A DNA stretch of 64,000 nt from Apium graveolens (Eukaryota > Streptophyta > Magnoliopsida > Apiales > Apiaceae), in assembly GCF_009905375.1 (NCBI RefSeq), contig NC_133653.1, positions 61,507,956-61,571,955 of the forward strand, written 5' to 3'. Positions 1 through 12,840 of this stretch are shown here, piece after piece. A model generated the notes under the pieces. It saw only the letters and a list, made by a program, of their open reading frames with translations. It had not been told where the DNA came from and searched no databases. Position 1 is the stretch's first letter. Each line of letters opens with the position of its first letter. The position numbers were made by a program, and so were the translations under genes.

Positions 1-910
1 ACTAACACTTAAACTATTCATCTAAAACAACATTGATCACCACAGTAATTTTCATCATCATATGGAGTGTAAGTGTGTGCTTTGAAGCTAAATATCAGAC
101 AAAGAGTAAAGTTTGATTCACTTCAGTACATCTTAGAAATAAGGCATAACTAAGAACTTTGCTCAAAATCTGTCATTAATCTGAAGTCTACTATAGAATG
201 AGTTCATGCATGAGTCCACCTCAACTATTTTGTGCTCATTTTATGCATCTTTTGAAATTCCTTTTTATAGTGGCTTCTCAGTGTAAGTGAGTCACGACTG
301 CTTATCAGAATTTATGCTATTATTAGTGTATTTCTCCAGTAATCAGAGAATGTGAAAAGTCACCAAGAAAATTTTATTTTGCTTTTCTAATGCATATTAC
401 TTAATACCAGCAATGCACTTGGGTCTTCCCTTCCACATAAATTTTTCTCTAGATCTCAAAGGAGTACCTGATATTTATTTCTTTTTTTTATTTTTTTTCT
501 TTTGATAAGTGAGGCTTATCAGTACTTAGTACATCTATCAGATTTACAAACATCAGAACTTAACTGGATAAGAAGCACTATTCTAGTTTTTTTTTGACTT
601 AGTAATAAGATACACAAAGTAAACCTAACCAAGCTCAATATCAGAATTTGCTTGTGTTAAAAGATTTCCACATAAACAATTACTTCAAACATGGGATCAT
701 TAGTATATTAGAGACTACTAGGTCAGCATCTAGCACAGTTATCCTCATTGGATTGAATAGTCACAGAAACATTCATATCACTATCAGAGTTTAGAAATTC
801 ACATCAGACAACAATCAACACTTAAGTAAATTTCAATTGAAACACAGATGTCATAAAGATAGTAATATCAGTAAATATTGATCATAAAGTCTGATGAATC
901 AGAACATAAA
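1..910 (-). other. TE1 non-coding region downstream of pol
   Basis: No reading frame is visible. The sequence is homologous over most of its length to 52830-53743 of TE7, the spacer between pol and the next ORF. It has scattered copies of TCAGAATTT and TCAGAACTTAA on the plus strand (for example near 551 and 640), the reverse complement of the coding-strand motif. Confidence 0.7.
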
Positions 911-3900
911 CTAAGCATATTTAGAGAAAGAACCTGAAACCATTCCAAGTTTATTTACCAATCTTGTAAATGTAGCTTCACATAGTGGTTTTATGAAGAT
1001 ATCTGCTAGTTGTTGATCTGTTGAAACAAAATGCAATTCCACTGTACCTTCCATCACATGTTCCCTTATGAAATGGTACCTAATCCCGATGTGCTTTGTC
1101 ATTGAGTGTTGAACTGGATTACCTGTCATAGAAATAGCACTTTGATTATCACATTAAATAGGGATTTTAGAAAATTCTAACCCATAATCCCGTAGCTGAT
1201 TCTTCATCCAAAGAAACTGTGCACAACAGCTTCTGCAGCAATGTACTCTGCCTCTGCAGTTGATGTGGAAATTGACTTTTGTTTCTTGCTAAACCAAGAA
1301 ACTAATCTGCCTCCAAGTAATTGGTAGCTTCCACTTGTTCTTTTCCTGTCAATTTTGCACCCTGCAAAATCTGCATCTGAGTAACCTATTAGCTTAAAGT
1401 CTGATTCCCTACGATACCACAATCCCAGATCAGCTGTACCCTAAGGTACTTGAAAATTCTTTTCACAGCTGTTAAGTGAGGTTCTCTTGGATCTGCTTGA
1501 AATCTTGCACAAAGACAGGTAGCATACATGATATCAGGTCTACTTGCAGTTAGATAGAATAATGAGCTAATCATACCTCTGTAATCAGTAATATCTACTG
1601 ATGTACCATTATCCTTATCCAATTTTGTTGCAGTGGCCATAGGAGTGGATGCACTTGAACAGTCTTGCATTCCAAATTTCTTCAACAAATTTCTGGTGTA
1701 CTTAGATTGACAAATAAAAGTTCCTTCTTCATTCTTCTTGACTTGAAGGCCCAGAAAATAGCTAAGTTCTCCCATCATACTCATTTAATATCTTGACTGC
1801 ATTAGTTTGGAAAACCTTGTACAAAGTCTGTCATTTGTAGAACCAAAAATGATATCATCAACATATATTTGCACCAAAAGTAAGTCATTTCCATGGTTGA
1901 GATAGAATAAAGTCTTTTCAATAGTCCCTCTGTTAAATCCACTTTCCAGAAGAAACTGAGCTAATGTCTCATGCCATGCTCTTGGATCTTGCTTGAGGCC
2001 ATAAAGTGCTTTATCAAGTCTGTAGACATGATGAGGAAACTTTGAATCTACAAAACCTGGAGATTGTTCAACATATACTTCTTCTTCCAATTCTCCATTA
2101 AGAAAAGCACTTTTTACATCCATTTGAAAGGCTGTAAACTTTTTGTGAGCAGCATAAGCGAAAAATATCCTTATGGCTTCCAATCTAGCAACTGGTACAA
2201 ATGTTTCATCATAATCAATTCCCTCATGTTGAGAATATCCTTTTGCAACCAGCCTTGCTTTATTCCTTGTAATTATGCCATCACTATCAGTTTTGTTTCT
2301 GAACACCCATTTTGTACCAACAACTGATCTGTTCTTTGGTCTTGGCACTAGGGTCCGGACTTTATTTCTTTCAAATTCATTTAACTCTTCCTGCATTGCT
2401 TGCACCCAATCAGCATCTTGAAGAGCTTCTTCCACTCTCTTTGGTTCAGCTTGAAAAAGAAAAGAATGATAGAGACATTCATTTGATGTTGCTGTTCTAG
2501 TTCTAATACCTGCTTCAGGATCTCCAATAATCAAGTCATGTGTATGTGCTTTAGTCCACTTCCTTGCAGATGGAAGGTTATCTCTAGAACTGAATGCTCC
2601 CCCATGATCCATGTTGTCTCCATCAACATTTTCTGATGCTCTCCTGAAATCATGCACTCTAAGTTGGATCCTTCAGAATTTGAGTTTCCATAATTATCAG
2701 AACTTGGCCCATTAGAACTTGATGAATCAGAACTTAAAGAGCCTGTTCTAGGTTCTGATGCTTCTTGAGATGTCGTTGGATCTTCAATATGCTCCCCCTG
2801 AACAGGTGCATTTTCCTTTGGCATAGTCACCACAGTTTCAATAACATCAGAATTTAACCCATCAGAGTTTGCAGTGCAGGATTTAAACTATTAGAATTTA
2901 CAGAATCAGAATTTAAAGCTTCATTCTCAAATCTCAGCTGATCATGATCATTGAAATCTTCAAGTCCAGTAATCTTCTTATCATCAAAAGAGACATTGAT
3001 AGATTCCATGATAACTCTTGTTCTTAAATTATAGACTCTGAAGGCTTTTGTGGAAAGTGGATATCCAACAAAAATTCCTTCATCAGCTTTTAGATCAAAT
3101 TTGGATAGTTGTTCAGGATGAGTCTTAAGAACAAAACACTTGCAACCAAATACATGAAAATACTTCAGATTTGGCTTCTTTTTCTTCATCATCTCATATG
3201 GTGTCTTTCCATGCTTGTTGATAAGTGTTGCATTCAGAGTAAAACAAGTAGTCTGCACACCTTCAGCCCAAAAGTAGGTTGGTAATTTTGCTTCATCAAG
3301 CATAGTTCGTGCAGCTTCAATAAGAGTTATATTCTTTCTTTCAACAACTCCATTTTGCTGTGGAGTTCCAGGTGCAGAGAATTACTGCTTTATTCCATGG
3401 TCTTTGCAGAACTCTTCCATAATCATATTCTTGAACTCAGTGCCATTATCACTTCTTATGATTTTCACAGAGTCTTTGACCAATTTATCCAGCTGTTTGA
3501 CATGGTCAAACAAGATAGATGCAGTTTCACTTTTTGTGTGCAAGAAATACACCCATGTGTATCTGGTAAACTCATCTACTATGACCATAACATATTTCTT
3601 CTTTGCAATAAACATGACATTCACTGGACCAAATAGATCAACATGTAGTAGGTGATAAGGCTCAAGAATTGAAGATTCAGTCTTGCTCTTGAATGAAGAT
3701 TTTCTTTGTTTTGCCTTTTGACATGAATCACAAAGGCCATCAGGAGCAAATACTGATTTTGGCAGTCCTCTCACAAGATCTTTCTTGACTAGTTCATTTA
3801 TATTGTTGAAATTTAAATGAGAGAGTTTCTTGTGCCAATCCCAGCTTTCTTCAATTGATGCTCTACATAACAGACAGATTACAGAACCATCAGAACTTGC

Positions 3901-4257
3901 TGAAAGCTTGGCTTCATAAATGTTACCATGCCTGTATCCTTTTAGAACAACTTTGCCTGTAGATTTGCTTACAACTTCACAATGTTCTTCAAAGAAATCC
4001 ACATGATAACCTCTGTCACAGATTTGACTAACACTTAGCAGATTGTGTTTAATTCCTGAGACTAGAGCTACTATTTCAATGATGACATTTCCAAGATTGA
4101 TATTGCCATATCCCAAAGTTTTTCCCATGTTGCCATCTCCATAAGAAACTCCTGGGCCAGCTTTCTCTACAAAGTCTGATAGCAGGGCTTTATTTCCACT
4201 CATATGTCCTGAACATCCACTATCAAGAACTAGGATGTTCTTCATGTTGCCCTGCAA
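911..4257 (-). pseudogene. pol: TE1 pol (protease, integrase, RT, RNase H), decayed
   Basis: Pol is in the same frame as gag, 12 nt beyond the gag stop. The order is: aspartic protease motif DSGCSGHM near 4215; integrase HHCC zinc finger (WDWHKKLSHL to CDSCQKAK); integrase core with HVDLFGP and IRSDNGTEF; RT with YVDDIIFGS near 1850; and RNase H with SDADFAGCK and AEAEYIAAE. Damage: TAA at 3382-3384, a frameshift near 2870, another near 2650-2830, a stop at 1785-1787 and frameshifts near 1425 and 1130-1210. Function is assigned from these family motifs. The copy is certainly non-functional. Confidence 0.92.
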
Positions 4258-4269
4258 TCACAAAGACCA

Positions 4270-6603
4270 CTAATGGTTAATTTTAAGGACCCAGACTTGC
4301 TTGGATCCTTTGGCCTTTTTAAGTTTGTTAACATTTGCAGCGAATTTAACATCACAGTTTATGTTAACATTTTTCTTATCAGTATTAACAGTATCAAACT
4401 TTGCATCATACTTTACACTAGAAGGAATTAAAGCAACTTTCTTCAAAGAAGGTTTTTTGTAATAATAATCATAGTACAAACTATGATATTCCTTACAAGT
4501 ATAAATGGAATGACATATACTACCACAATGAAAACAAAGATTTTGTGGCTTAAATCTAACAGACTGACTCTTAACTCCTGACTTAGAAGGTAAGGAGTTT
4601 ATATTCTTATTCTTCCTGCAAAAAGAAGCCAGATGGTTAGAGTTTCCATAATTATAGCATTTCTTTCTAGGAGCATTAGGAACAGGCATATAATTATTGC
4701 TTTTGTTTACACCTTCCTTTCCATTCCTATTTTTCCTAGGTGGCTTTACCTTGTTTACATTCTTAATCTCTTTCAGCTTATATTTAAGCTGCTTCTTAGT
4801 CATTAAGCCTATGTTAACTTCAGCTGGTTTATCCTGTTTTGCCTTGTCAGAAGTTGACTCTACCTTAACTTCTGTATTAATATCTTTCATCTTTTCAGAA
4901 TCAGACTCTACAGTTTTAGCTACAAACTTAACAGGATTTACCTTTGGCTTATTAGTCTGTTTAACAATAATTGGCTTAATTTGTTCAGTTCCTGTTTCAC
5001 TTTTATCATCTCCATAACCTAAGCCCTCTTTCCAGTTTCCACTACTTAGTAAATTCTGAGTTGTTCTGCCAGAGTTAATCCAAGTCCTGATTAGCTCTCT
5101 TTCTTTTTCTAACTCAGTTTTTAGAGATTGATTCAATTTTAACACTTCATCTCTAACATAAAAAGCATCATCTCTTTCTTTCTGAGTTTGATGGAACATA
5201 ACTAACTCCTTTTCTAAAAAGTCATTCCTTTTCTTAAAAGCCAGATTTTCAGAAGTTAACCTATCACATGTTAAAGTCTGATCTTTATAGCTAATGAATA
5301 TGGTTTTAAGATAAGATCTCAACTCAGTAATATCATCAATATGAAAAGCATAAGTTGTTTGAGGTACCTTTAACTCAGCAGCTTCAGAACTGCTATCAGC
5401 ATTTGCCATCAAGGCATAGTTCACCTCATGTTCAGAATCTGAAGTGTATGTCCAGCTTTTCTTCTTTGTGACAAGTGCCTTGCCTTTGTCACCTTTTTCT
5501 TTCTTGCAATCAGGAGATATGTGGCCTTTCTCACCACAATTGTAGCATTTAACATTTGAGTAATCTCCTCTGTCAGACTTTCCTGCTTTGCCTTTAGATT
5601 TTCTTAATCCCTTTTTATCAAAACTTCCACTGGAAAACTTCTTTCCCTTTCTGAATTTCCTGTAAGCTATCTTTGTGATGCCCTTCACCATAAGAGCACA
5701 CAATTTCATCATCTCTTCATCAGCATCCATCTCAGATAGACTTTCAGTTTCTAAATCCTCATCACTATCTGAACTTGATGATTCAGTATCAGACTTTGTG
5801 ATGAGAGCCTTTCCTTTTCCTTTCTTCGAGACAACCACTTTGGGGGATTCCTCCTCAGCCTTAAGAGCAACTGTTCTTGAATTTCTCCCATTCCTCTTGC
5901 TTCTTTGATCCATCTCACGTTCATGACTTTTGAGCATACCATAAATTTCATCAAGAGCATAGTTGTCTCTTATAGTAGTTGCCTTCAAATCCCAACTTCC
6001 AGGAAGAGCTAAAAGGAATTTAAGATTAATATCTTCAAGATCATATTCCTTATCCACCAGTGACAGATCATTCAAGAGTTTGACAAATATATCATATAAA
6101 CCAGTTAATGACTCATCAGGTTTTGAGTTAAAGTGCTCATACTCTTGAGTGAGTATAGTCCTCCTGTTCTTCTTAATTGCATCAGTTCCCTGACATCTTG
6201 TTTCCAAGGCATCCCATATCTTCTTTGCAGTCTTGCAGTTAATTACCATGTTTGACATGACATTATCAATGGCACTATGCAGCAAATGCCTTACCTTTGC
6301 ATCCTTGGCAATAGATGAGATATCTTCAGCAGTAATCTCACTTTTCTCCTTTGGTACAGTTTTTGCTGGCTGATCTGCAACTACAACATAGAGCTTTGTT
6401 GGCTTATGTGGTCCTTCCTTAATTCTGTTAAGGTATTCTGGATCTGTAGCTTCCAGGAACATAGTCATCCTCACTTTCTATATGGGATACTCATAAGGTC
6501 TCAGTATGGAAACCCTAATAGTCTCATATCGATTCTGGATTTGAGTCTTTGGAGTTTCTTCAGTTTTGGTGGGCTTGGTTGGAGTTTGTTCTTCTTCAGA
6601 CAT
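4270..6603 (-). pseudogene. gag: TE1 gag, one in-frame stop
   Basis: Gag forms the virus-like particle and binds the RNA. The ATG at 6603 is chosen because TE7 starts at the matching base (59414) and both genes are 2334 nt long. The N-terminal third is a UBN2-type copia Gag domain. A Ser/Asp-rich acidic stretch follows, then a CCHC zinc knuckle (KCYNCGEKGHISPDC, intact), a coiled-coil-like Lys/Glu region, a second knuckle whose second Cys is Tyr (CYNYGNSNHLASFC) and a third intact one (CFHCGSICHSIYTC). Codon 42 is TAG (6478-6480) where TE7 has TGG for Trp. Apart from that the frame is open to 4270. Confidence 0.9.
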
Positions 6604-6643
6604 GATTATTTTGGATCTTTACTGCATATGTGTTAATAGATAG

Positions 6644-6655
6644 GCTCTGATACCA
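6644..6655 (-). other. Primer binding site of TE1
   Basis: The sense strand reads TGGTATCAGAGC, the standard PBS complementary to the 3' end of plant initiator tRNA-Met, two bases inside the 5' LTR. Confidence 0.92.
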
Positions 6656-6657
6656 CT

Positions 6658-7271
6658 TGCTAGGTCACACACACTGTAGAAGGGGGTTGAATACAGTGTA
6701 TACTACAATCAAATCGAATTAAGAACACAAGTATGAAACACAGAATATTCTTATTAATAAAACAATATTATAATGGAACCATTCTCTCTCAGTGATGAAC
6801 AAATATCACGAGAGCTGCTAGGGTTACAATGAATAATATTCTCGATTAAGATAACACTTATAGTGTAAACCCTATGTTGTGTTTATATAGACACACAGTT
6901 ACAAGATAATCTTCTAATTGATATCGAATATAAGTCTGCATCCTAAAATATATCAATTAGTTATCTTTTCCTCCAAGTCTTCTATTCTTCGTAGAATTCT
7001 TCTCCATGCATATCTCTTCTTGTGTTTGTCTTAATCTTCTTTCCTTCAATCAACCGCCTTCCTTATCTAAAAGTCTTCTTAAGTCCTGATATTATCTCCG
7101 GATGAATATCTTCTAATATCTTAAGTTCTGATAACTCAAGTTCTGATATCTTAAGTTCTGACTTCAGTATAAGTACTGATTTCCAGTTAAGTCCTGATTT
7201 GTCTTGTTAGTCAAGATCTGAAAACTAAACACAAATTATTATTAGACATGACATCACAAATATATCTAACA
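6658..7271 (-). repeat. 5' LTR of TE1
   Basis: This 614-bp repeat has TG...CA ends on the minus strand, beginning TGTTAGATATATTTG. It is homologous to the TE7 LTR at 59471-60083. The PBS follows two bases inside. The U3 part (7081-7200) holds about six variants of the motif TCAGAACTTA on the sense strand. A TATA box lies further in. Confidence 0.92.
6881..6890 (-). promoter_or_regulatory. TATA box of the TE1 LTR
   Basis: The sense strand reads CTATATAAAC, about 385 bases into the LTR. The equivalent position of the TE7 LTR (59699-59709) has GTATATAAACA. It would drive the genomic RNA of the element. The start site is not determined. Confidence 0.6.
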
Positions 7272-8829
7272 TTAGAAAACTCAATAATAATAACAAAGTC
7301 AATATTGAGTGATCATGTTGTACTAATTTTTGCATTGAGTTTTGTTTATGACATTAGTATGATACAAATGATCATGAAGATTGTGTGTGTTCAAGTCAGT
7401 TTCAAGGATGCAACTATTTCAATTTAATTTTAATAATCACCAAAATTTATTATTTGTTATTTAACCAATTCTAAACTTAAGTTTACATAAACATTAATCC
7501 AATATCGGACAAAAATTATGAAAATTTCAGAATTTTAGAAATAGCTACCACTATTTAGATTCTAACTACTTTTTAAATATAAAATTTCCAAACTTTACAG
7601 GCATTTAGTTTAGAAGTCTAGAACCAATTATCTTTGTTTAGAATTTAATTAATTTAAGTAAATATTCCTTAAAGGCCGTTGATGCTTTAAATTCAAAATA
7701 GGATAAGTTTGATGTAATTTATAACTCTGTCGCGATAAGGATTAATATAGTGCGAAAAACTATCTACACTTATTTTCACTACCTACAAGATTTTCCTTTC
7801 ATTGTGGATCTCAATTTTTTGATAATATGATTTATAGGCCTCCATTTAGTTTGCATCTGCAGAAAAAAAGTAGACGATTAATGACTACGAGAATGAGAAA
7901 CGTCTTAGAATATTCTAGGAAGCCTTTGGTTTGATTGAGAAATTTTTTTCTAGGAAGCTTCCGGTTTGATTAATGTGATTTTTATTCGTTTACTGTCTAC
8001 ATAAAAATTTTATATTTACTTTAGACAGAGCAATCATCTTGTGACAATAGCATGTATGTGGATATCGAAAGCTATCTAGGACACCTACCATCTTAAGACT
8101 TTATTGATATTTCTAATATTAGGTTATTCTTTTAAATGTATAAGAGATGTGAATAATTCATCATAAAATAGCATTTATGTGGATACATTTGATGAATTGC
8201 ATACACCTAATCAGATTCACACCTTTTATTTTATTGTATGCTAGGAAATGTTTCGTTTAGAAGTTATCAATTAGCAATATCATATTTATACCTATATTAT
8301 GTTGATTTTTTAGTTTTGAACATATTTCGCTTAGTTTAATCTTATGCATTATGAAGCAAGAATATGTAAAAAAGTGTCACATTTCTTTTCAGTAATTAAC
8401 CTGCAACTGGAAGCAGTTTGAGTGTATGCTTATTTAGTTTCATTTTAACTTATGTTTTATATATCTTGATATCAAGTGATTTTTTTTAAGAGTGTTTGAT
8501 ATATTATGAAGGTTGATGTCAAACTTGATTTGCATGGTGCTGCAAATAAGTTAATGCATTTGGTAATTCTATCATAACACTAAAGGTGTTGCATAAAGTG
8601 GAAAATAGGCACTAAGATTATCTGGAGCTGCACCATAATTTAATCTATCAGTTAGAGTTTCTTCAAAAATTATCATCGGGCGAATAAAAACTTTATTGGC
8701 CCATTTATCATATTTTTACCAGTTCAATAACTTGCAGGTGATTCATCTATGTTACAATAGTCTATTTCATTTCATACCTGATCAGCTTCTTCTTAATGCA
8801 GAACATTGCATATTATTTTGATGTAAAAA
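7272..8829. other. AT-rich stretch with no recognisable gene
   Basis: I see no supported gene. A short imperfect direct repeat (TTCTAGGAAGC...GGTTTGATT) occurs twice at 7914-7975. The right part may be intron or decayed sequence of the LRR pseudogene that follows, but I cannot show it. Confidence 0.4.
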
Positions 8830-9386
8830 AATATTCTCACTGGTCTAATCCCAAATACTTTTCCTTCATGTTCGACACTCCTGAAGAATTCCGGGTTGGA
8901 ATGATTTCAGAGCTGTGAGCATGAAAAAGAACAGTTTCAATGGAGAACTATCAAACTACATTAAATAATACTTATATCACAAGATTTTAGTGCAATCTTT
9001 TTCTCTGGAAAACTTCTACGATCAATGCAAAAGTTTAGTTTATGCAATTCTCTTCATTAAGGAAAAAATTTACTATCCGATGAATTTTTGAATTGTATTT
9101 CTAATATGAGAAATTTGAGACTTTGAATTTGTCGGCTATTAGTCTTGTGAAGTTGCATACTAAACGGGAGAGCTTGAATTCTTGAAACTTTAGTAGAAAT
9201 TTCATCTAGCATCTGAAACTTGAGTATAATACTGTACTTGAATATATCTAGGAACTTTTAATTTGGTTCAATTCCTGCAATTTTAGGTGAACTACAAGGT
9301 GCGTATGTTCTTGATCTGATCATTAATTGGCTAAATGGAAGCATTCCATCTAACATTGGCAGTGTAGCAGCATTGCTAAAACTATG

Positions 9387-10440
9387 TGTTAGGAATATGT
9401 TGTGAACTTGATGATAAGTTAGACAAAACACCTTAGTAGATTTAACTTAGTGAATTTTGTAGCACTCGACGGATAATCAAATATAGTCCCGACGGATTAT
9501 TCAATATAATCCCGACGGATGATGAATAGACATCCATCGAGTGAGTAGCTTATGTAATAATAAGTACTGCAGCACATTCCTGCAAACAACTTTGTGTAGA
9601 TTCTGTAGTAGCATATGAGTCATGTTGACTACTAGTAGATATGCAGAATAGGTTGATTAATTGTAAATATGAGATATCTTGTAATTCTGCATAAATGAAA
9701 TGGAGTCAAGTGTCAAAAAGCTACCCGACGGATGATCAACAAAGCTACCCGACAGATGATCAACAAGCTACCCGACGGATGATCAACAAGCTACCTGATG
9801 GATAACAAACATGTACCCGACGGATGATCAATTCAAATATCTGTTGATAGTGATAACACAGTCACATGCGTTGGGTGTTTGCAAAAGGAATGTGGCAGCC
9901 TGTTTAGCAGGAAATTGAGAACAAAGAAACATTACCATTTCCATGCAAGTTATGAAGATTTTTAAAGATGCTGGAATAGAGTAATGAAGAAGCATGGAGT
10001 TAGACTTAATAGGTTTTGTTTTATTATCCTGTCTTATTACCATGTAAACTTGGTGATATATAAACCAAGTGTAGCTAGTAGAACAAATAACTAAGCAAAC
10101 ATATTTAGAAGAGAAATAGAAAAAGCTGTACTTGTCAAGAATTTCTCTATAGTTTGTTTGTTCAACTTGTAAAGCAGCTGTGAGCCAATTTGAGCTTCAC
10201 AGAGTTCTCAAATCGATATATATATCTGGTGGATACATTCAAATCCACCAGAAAGTTTTAAAGACTTGTGTTTTTATTACTTTATGTTTGATTTACTTAA
10301 TTCCTTATTCCGCACTTTGCAAATCAAAACACTTATATATATATATATTGAGTTAGAACATTCTTATAAATCTAAAAAAGAAGCCAGAATTACATTCAAC
10401 CCCCCTTCTGTAATTTTTGTTGTATTGTTAGGGAATAACA
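9387..10440 (+). mobile_element. TE2: solo copia LTR
   Basis: The 1054-bp sequence begins TGTTAGGAATATG and ends AGGGAATAACA, with 5-bp target duplications CTATG at 9382-9386 and 10441-10445. No PBS or internal region is present, so it is the product of LTR-LTR recombination. The 3' part has ATTCAACCCCCCTTCTG, typical of plant copia LTR ends. A TATA box (GATATATAAACC) sits at about 10052-10063, giving plus-strand sense. Confidence 0.88.
9720..9838 (+). repeat. Tandem 24-bp repeats inside TE2
   Basis: About five copies of AGCTACCCGACGGATGATCAACA lie in tandem, with single-base differences. A looser group of CGACGGATnATnAA copies occurs at 9465-9545. Both lie upstream of the TATA box in U3, where enhancer repeats are usual. 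Confidence 0.85.
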
Positions 10441-12519
10441 CTATGGTTGCAGGATAGTTTTAGGGAGATTCCATACGAAATTGAAAATGGCCATATATAG
10501 TAATAGATTCTATAGACATGCTTGTGGTTTCGCTATAGGCATCAAGATAATGATGAATGACAAAAATGAAGCATGCTTATGATAATATATGTTTTCCAGG
10601 AACTTATAACGATACTATAAACTCTGTCCAACTGTATTTTCAGATGATCATATTTTTAGAGTTTTATTTAGTTGCTCCATATGTAACTGTTCTTTTGTCA
10701 TATATCTAAAACTTTATTTCTTGTAGTTAAATGAGTTGACTCATATTAAGAAAATGGTTGCTAGCTACGTCTAATAAACTTGGAAAGATAAAAAAATCAT
10801 ACTATTTTTTTGATCACAAATTCATACTATTTTGGTATGTACTGATAGGAGTGAAGTGGTAGTTGTGGTTACAACTACTCTAGCAGCACCGGAGGTTGTA
10901 GTTGATGCAGGGAAGTTGGTAGATATATGCAAGTGCTCAATACGGCAATATGCTGTAAAACCCGAGTTTTTGTTTGAGTGATCTAACGAGAAATTGAAGA
11001 AGTAAAAGTGAGTAAACATGGCAATGATATTATTGAGTTTGTGTTATTAGAACATCTCTTATGGATGCTTGAAATGCTGCAATAGTATGTAGGATTTTCT
11101 TGAAGAATTGGATAATCTCTACGTGGTATTGTTCATATTGTTCATGAAACAAATCATATATAATAAAAGAGTCATGATGATTTTAATTTTTAATTTAATT
11201 GGTTCTTGGCATGATTATTATATTGATCTCTTGTATTTTTATGCTGATTTTTTTGTATCTTTTATGTTGTTTTAGTCAAAAGTTTACCATTATTTGGGTC
11301 ATGTCTATACATTTGTAATTGTAAAAATTCACACATAAATATTATGTTTACAAAAATACATGTACTCTTACCTATTTGAAATTTGGATATTAAAATATTT
11401 TCATTTTTCAAATAATTTTGAAAAGTATAACAAATTACAAGTTTATTTTCCTTTTTAAAAAGAGAAATTACAAGTCTATTCATTTTCAATTTTCTCAAAA
11501 TTACAATAGTATGTAAATAAAAATTTCAGTATTATATCCATATTTTTTATTCTAATTAACTAATAAAGTTGTAGTGTGAACAAACTATGTAAACTTATAC
11601 AATTTTGTGAAAGATCTTGAGGTCTATATATATTTGATGTTGAAATCTCTAATATGAATAAATTAATGAAAGCCTCCAAAATTTTTAAAATAAGCAGAAA
11701 ATTATCAAAATAAAGATGAATTTTGTTGGCATGGAAGTTATAATTTTATTTCACCTTTTTCAACGTAGCCATTACAGTTTTAAGTTTCAACAGCGTTGTG
11801 TTTCCCTTTTAAGAAAATATGTCATTATTAGGTTTACCGTATAAATTATACGAGTAAATTAGTGATAAAAAAAATATTAAGTTTTTAATGAATTATTATT
11901 GGGCATGGATAATAGAATAATATTTAGAATAAATTAATTATAGGAGTGTGATTTCTATGCTTTATTTATGTAATCACCATTGGTATAGAGTTTTTATAAA
12001 GAAAAAGACTAATGATAAATTATACCTTTGGGAAAATCACAATCATAATTTCTTAATTTATTTAATATTTAAAAAATGTGGTATTACTAACATGAATTCT
12101 ACTTCAATTTCTTTTATTTTGACAATTATATGTTGTAAGTTAAAAATCAACATACTTATATTATAATTCATATATTCTATATATTCAGGATTGGGCTATA
12201 CCTCAAATAAAATTCTAATGTAATGTTATATAATTTTGTAAATTATAGAGGATTGATATGGATCAATATTGATAAAAGAAATATTTCAATTGTATAATGT
12301 TTATATAAAAATATAGATAAAAGAATAATTAACAAAAGTTGATTTATAAACTGAAAAAACTGTGAAAACAATATTTATTGACTGAAAAAATGAATGATAC
12401 AAAATGAAACAGAAACAAAATATCAACACCTCTTTAAATTGAATTAATTATATATTAATAATAAAAAATTTAAATAAAATTATATAATTTATTTTTTAAA
12501 ATAAAAATTAAATTTTATG

Positions 12520-12548
12520 AGCGCGTGTATGCGGGAAAAAATCCCTAG
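12520..12548 (+). mobile_element. Possible Helitron 3' terminus
   Basis: GAGCGCGTGTATGCGGG followed by an A-run and ATCCCTAG resembles the GC-rich hairpin plus CTAG end of plant Helitrons, with a T on the outer side as expected for AT insertion. The hairpin pairs poorly and no 5' TC end was located, so this is tentative. Confidence 0.25.
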
Positions 12549-12840
12549 TTTATTTTAAATTATTGAAGTTCATATATGTTTTGAAATTCATATATATTAT
12601 TGTGAATCATTATCTATAAACATTACTATTTAATGAAAATATTGTAAATCTCACACATTTTACAAGTGAAACATTATTCTATAAAAATGTTTAATTTGCA
12701 GAAAATACTTTCACACTTTGTACAACATACATGTTTTACTAATTCAATATTATTGAATCACACCATCATAAACATTTATACCGTGAAATTTATTATTGTT
12801 TGTTTATAAATTATTAAAATATATAAACCTTAAAAATCTC

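Larger units (their letters stand above)
1..7271 (-). mobile_element. TE1: Sirevirus-type Ty1/copia retrotransposon, truncated by the window
   Basis: The element reads right to left: 5' LTR, initiator-Met PBS, gag with zinc knuckles, then protease, integrase, reverse transcriptase and RNase H. That order (integrase before RT) is Ty1/copia. The gag and pol resemble those of TE7 closely throughout, and TE7 carries a long reading frame after pol, which is the hallmark of Sireviruses; here that part lies left of base 1. Gag has one in-frame stop, and pol has at least two stops and three frameshifts, so this copy cannot make its proteins. The 3' LTR and left TSD are outside the window. The five bases right of the 5' LTR are TTAGA. 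Confidence 0.93.
8830..10500 (+). pseudogene. LRR receptor-like ectodomain pseudogene, split by solo LTR TE2
   Basis: Three islands translate as plant extracellular leucine-rich repeats. Near 8832-8910 is ILTGLIPNTFPSCSTLL. At 8921-8965 is NSFNGELSNYIK. At 9284-9386, continuing at 10446-10500, is GELQGAYVLDL...LNGSIPSNIGSVAALLKL followed by LQDSFREIPYEI. These fit the LxGxIPxxIGxLxxL consensus of LRR receptor kinases and LRR receptor proteins. Stops and frame changes separate the islands, no kinase domain was found, and the solo LTR at 9387-10440 interrupts the last repeat exactly at its TSD. It is a dead fragment of a cell-surface receptor gene; which subfamily is unknown. Confidence 0.72.
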
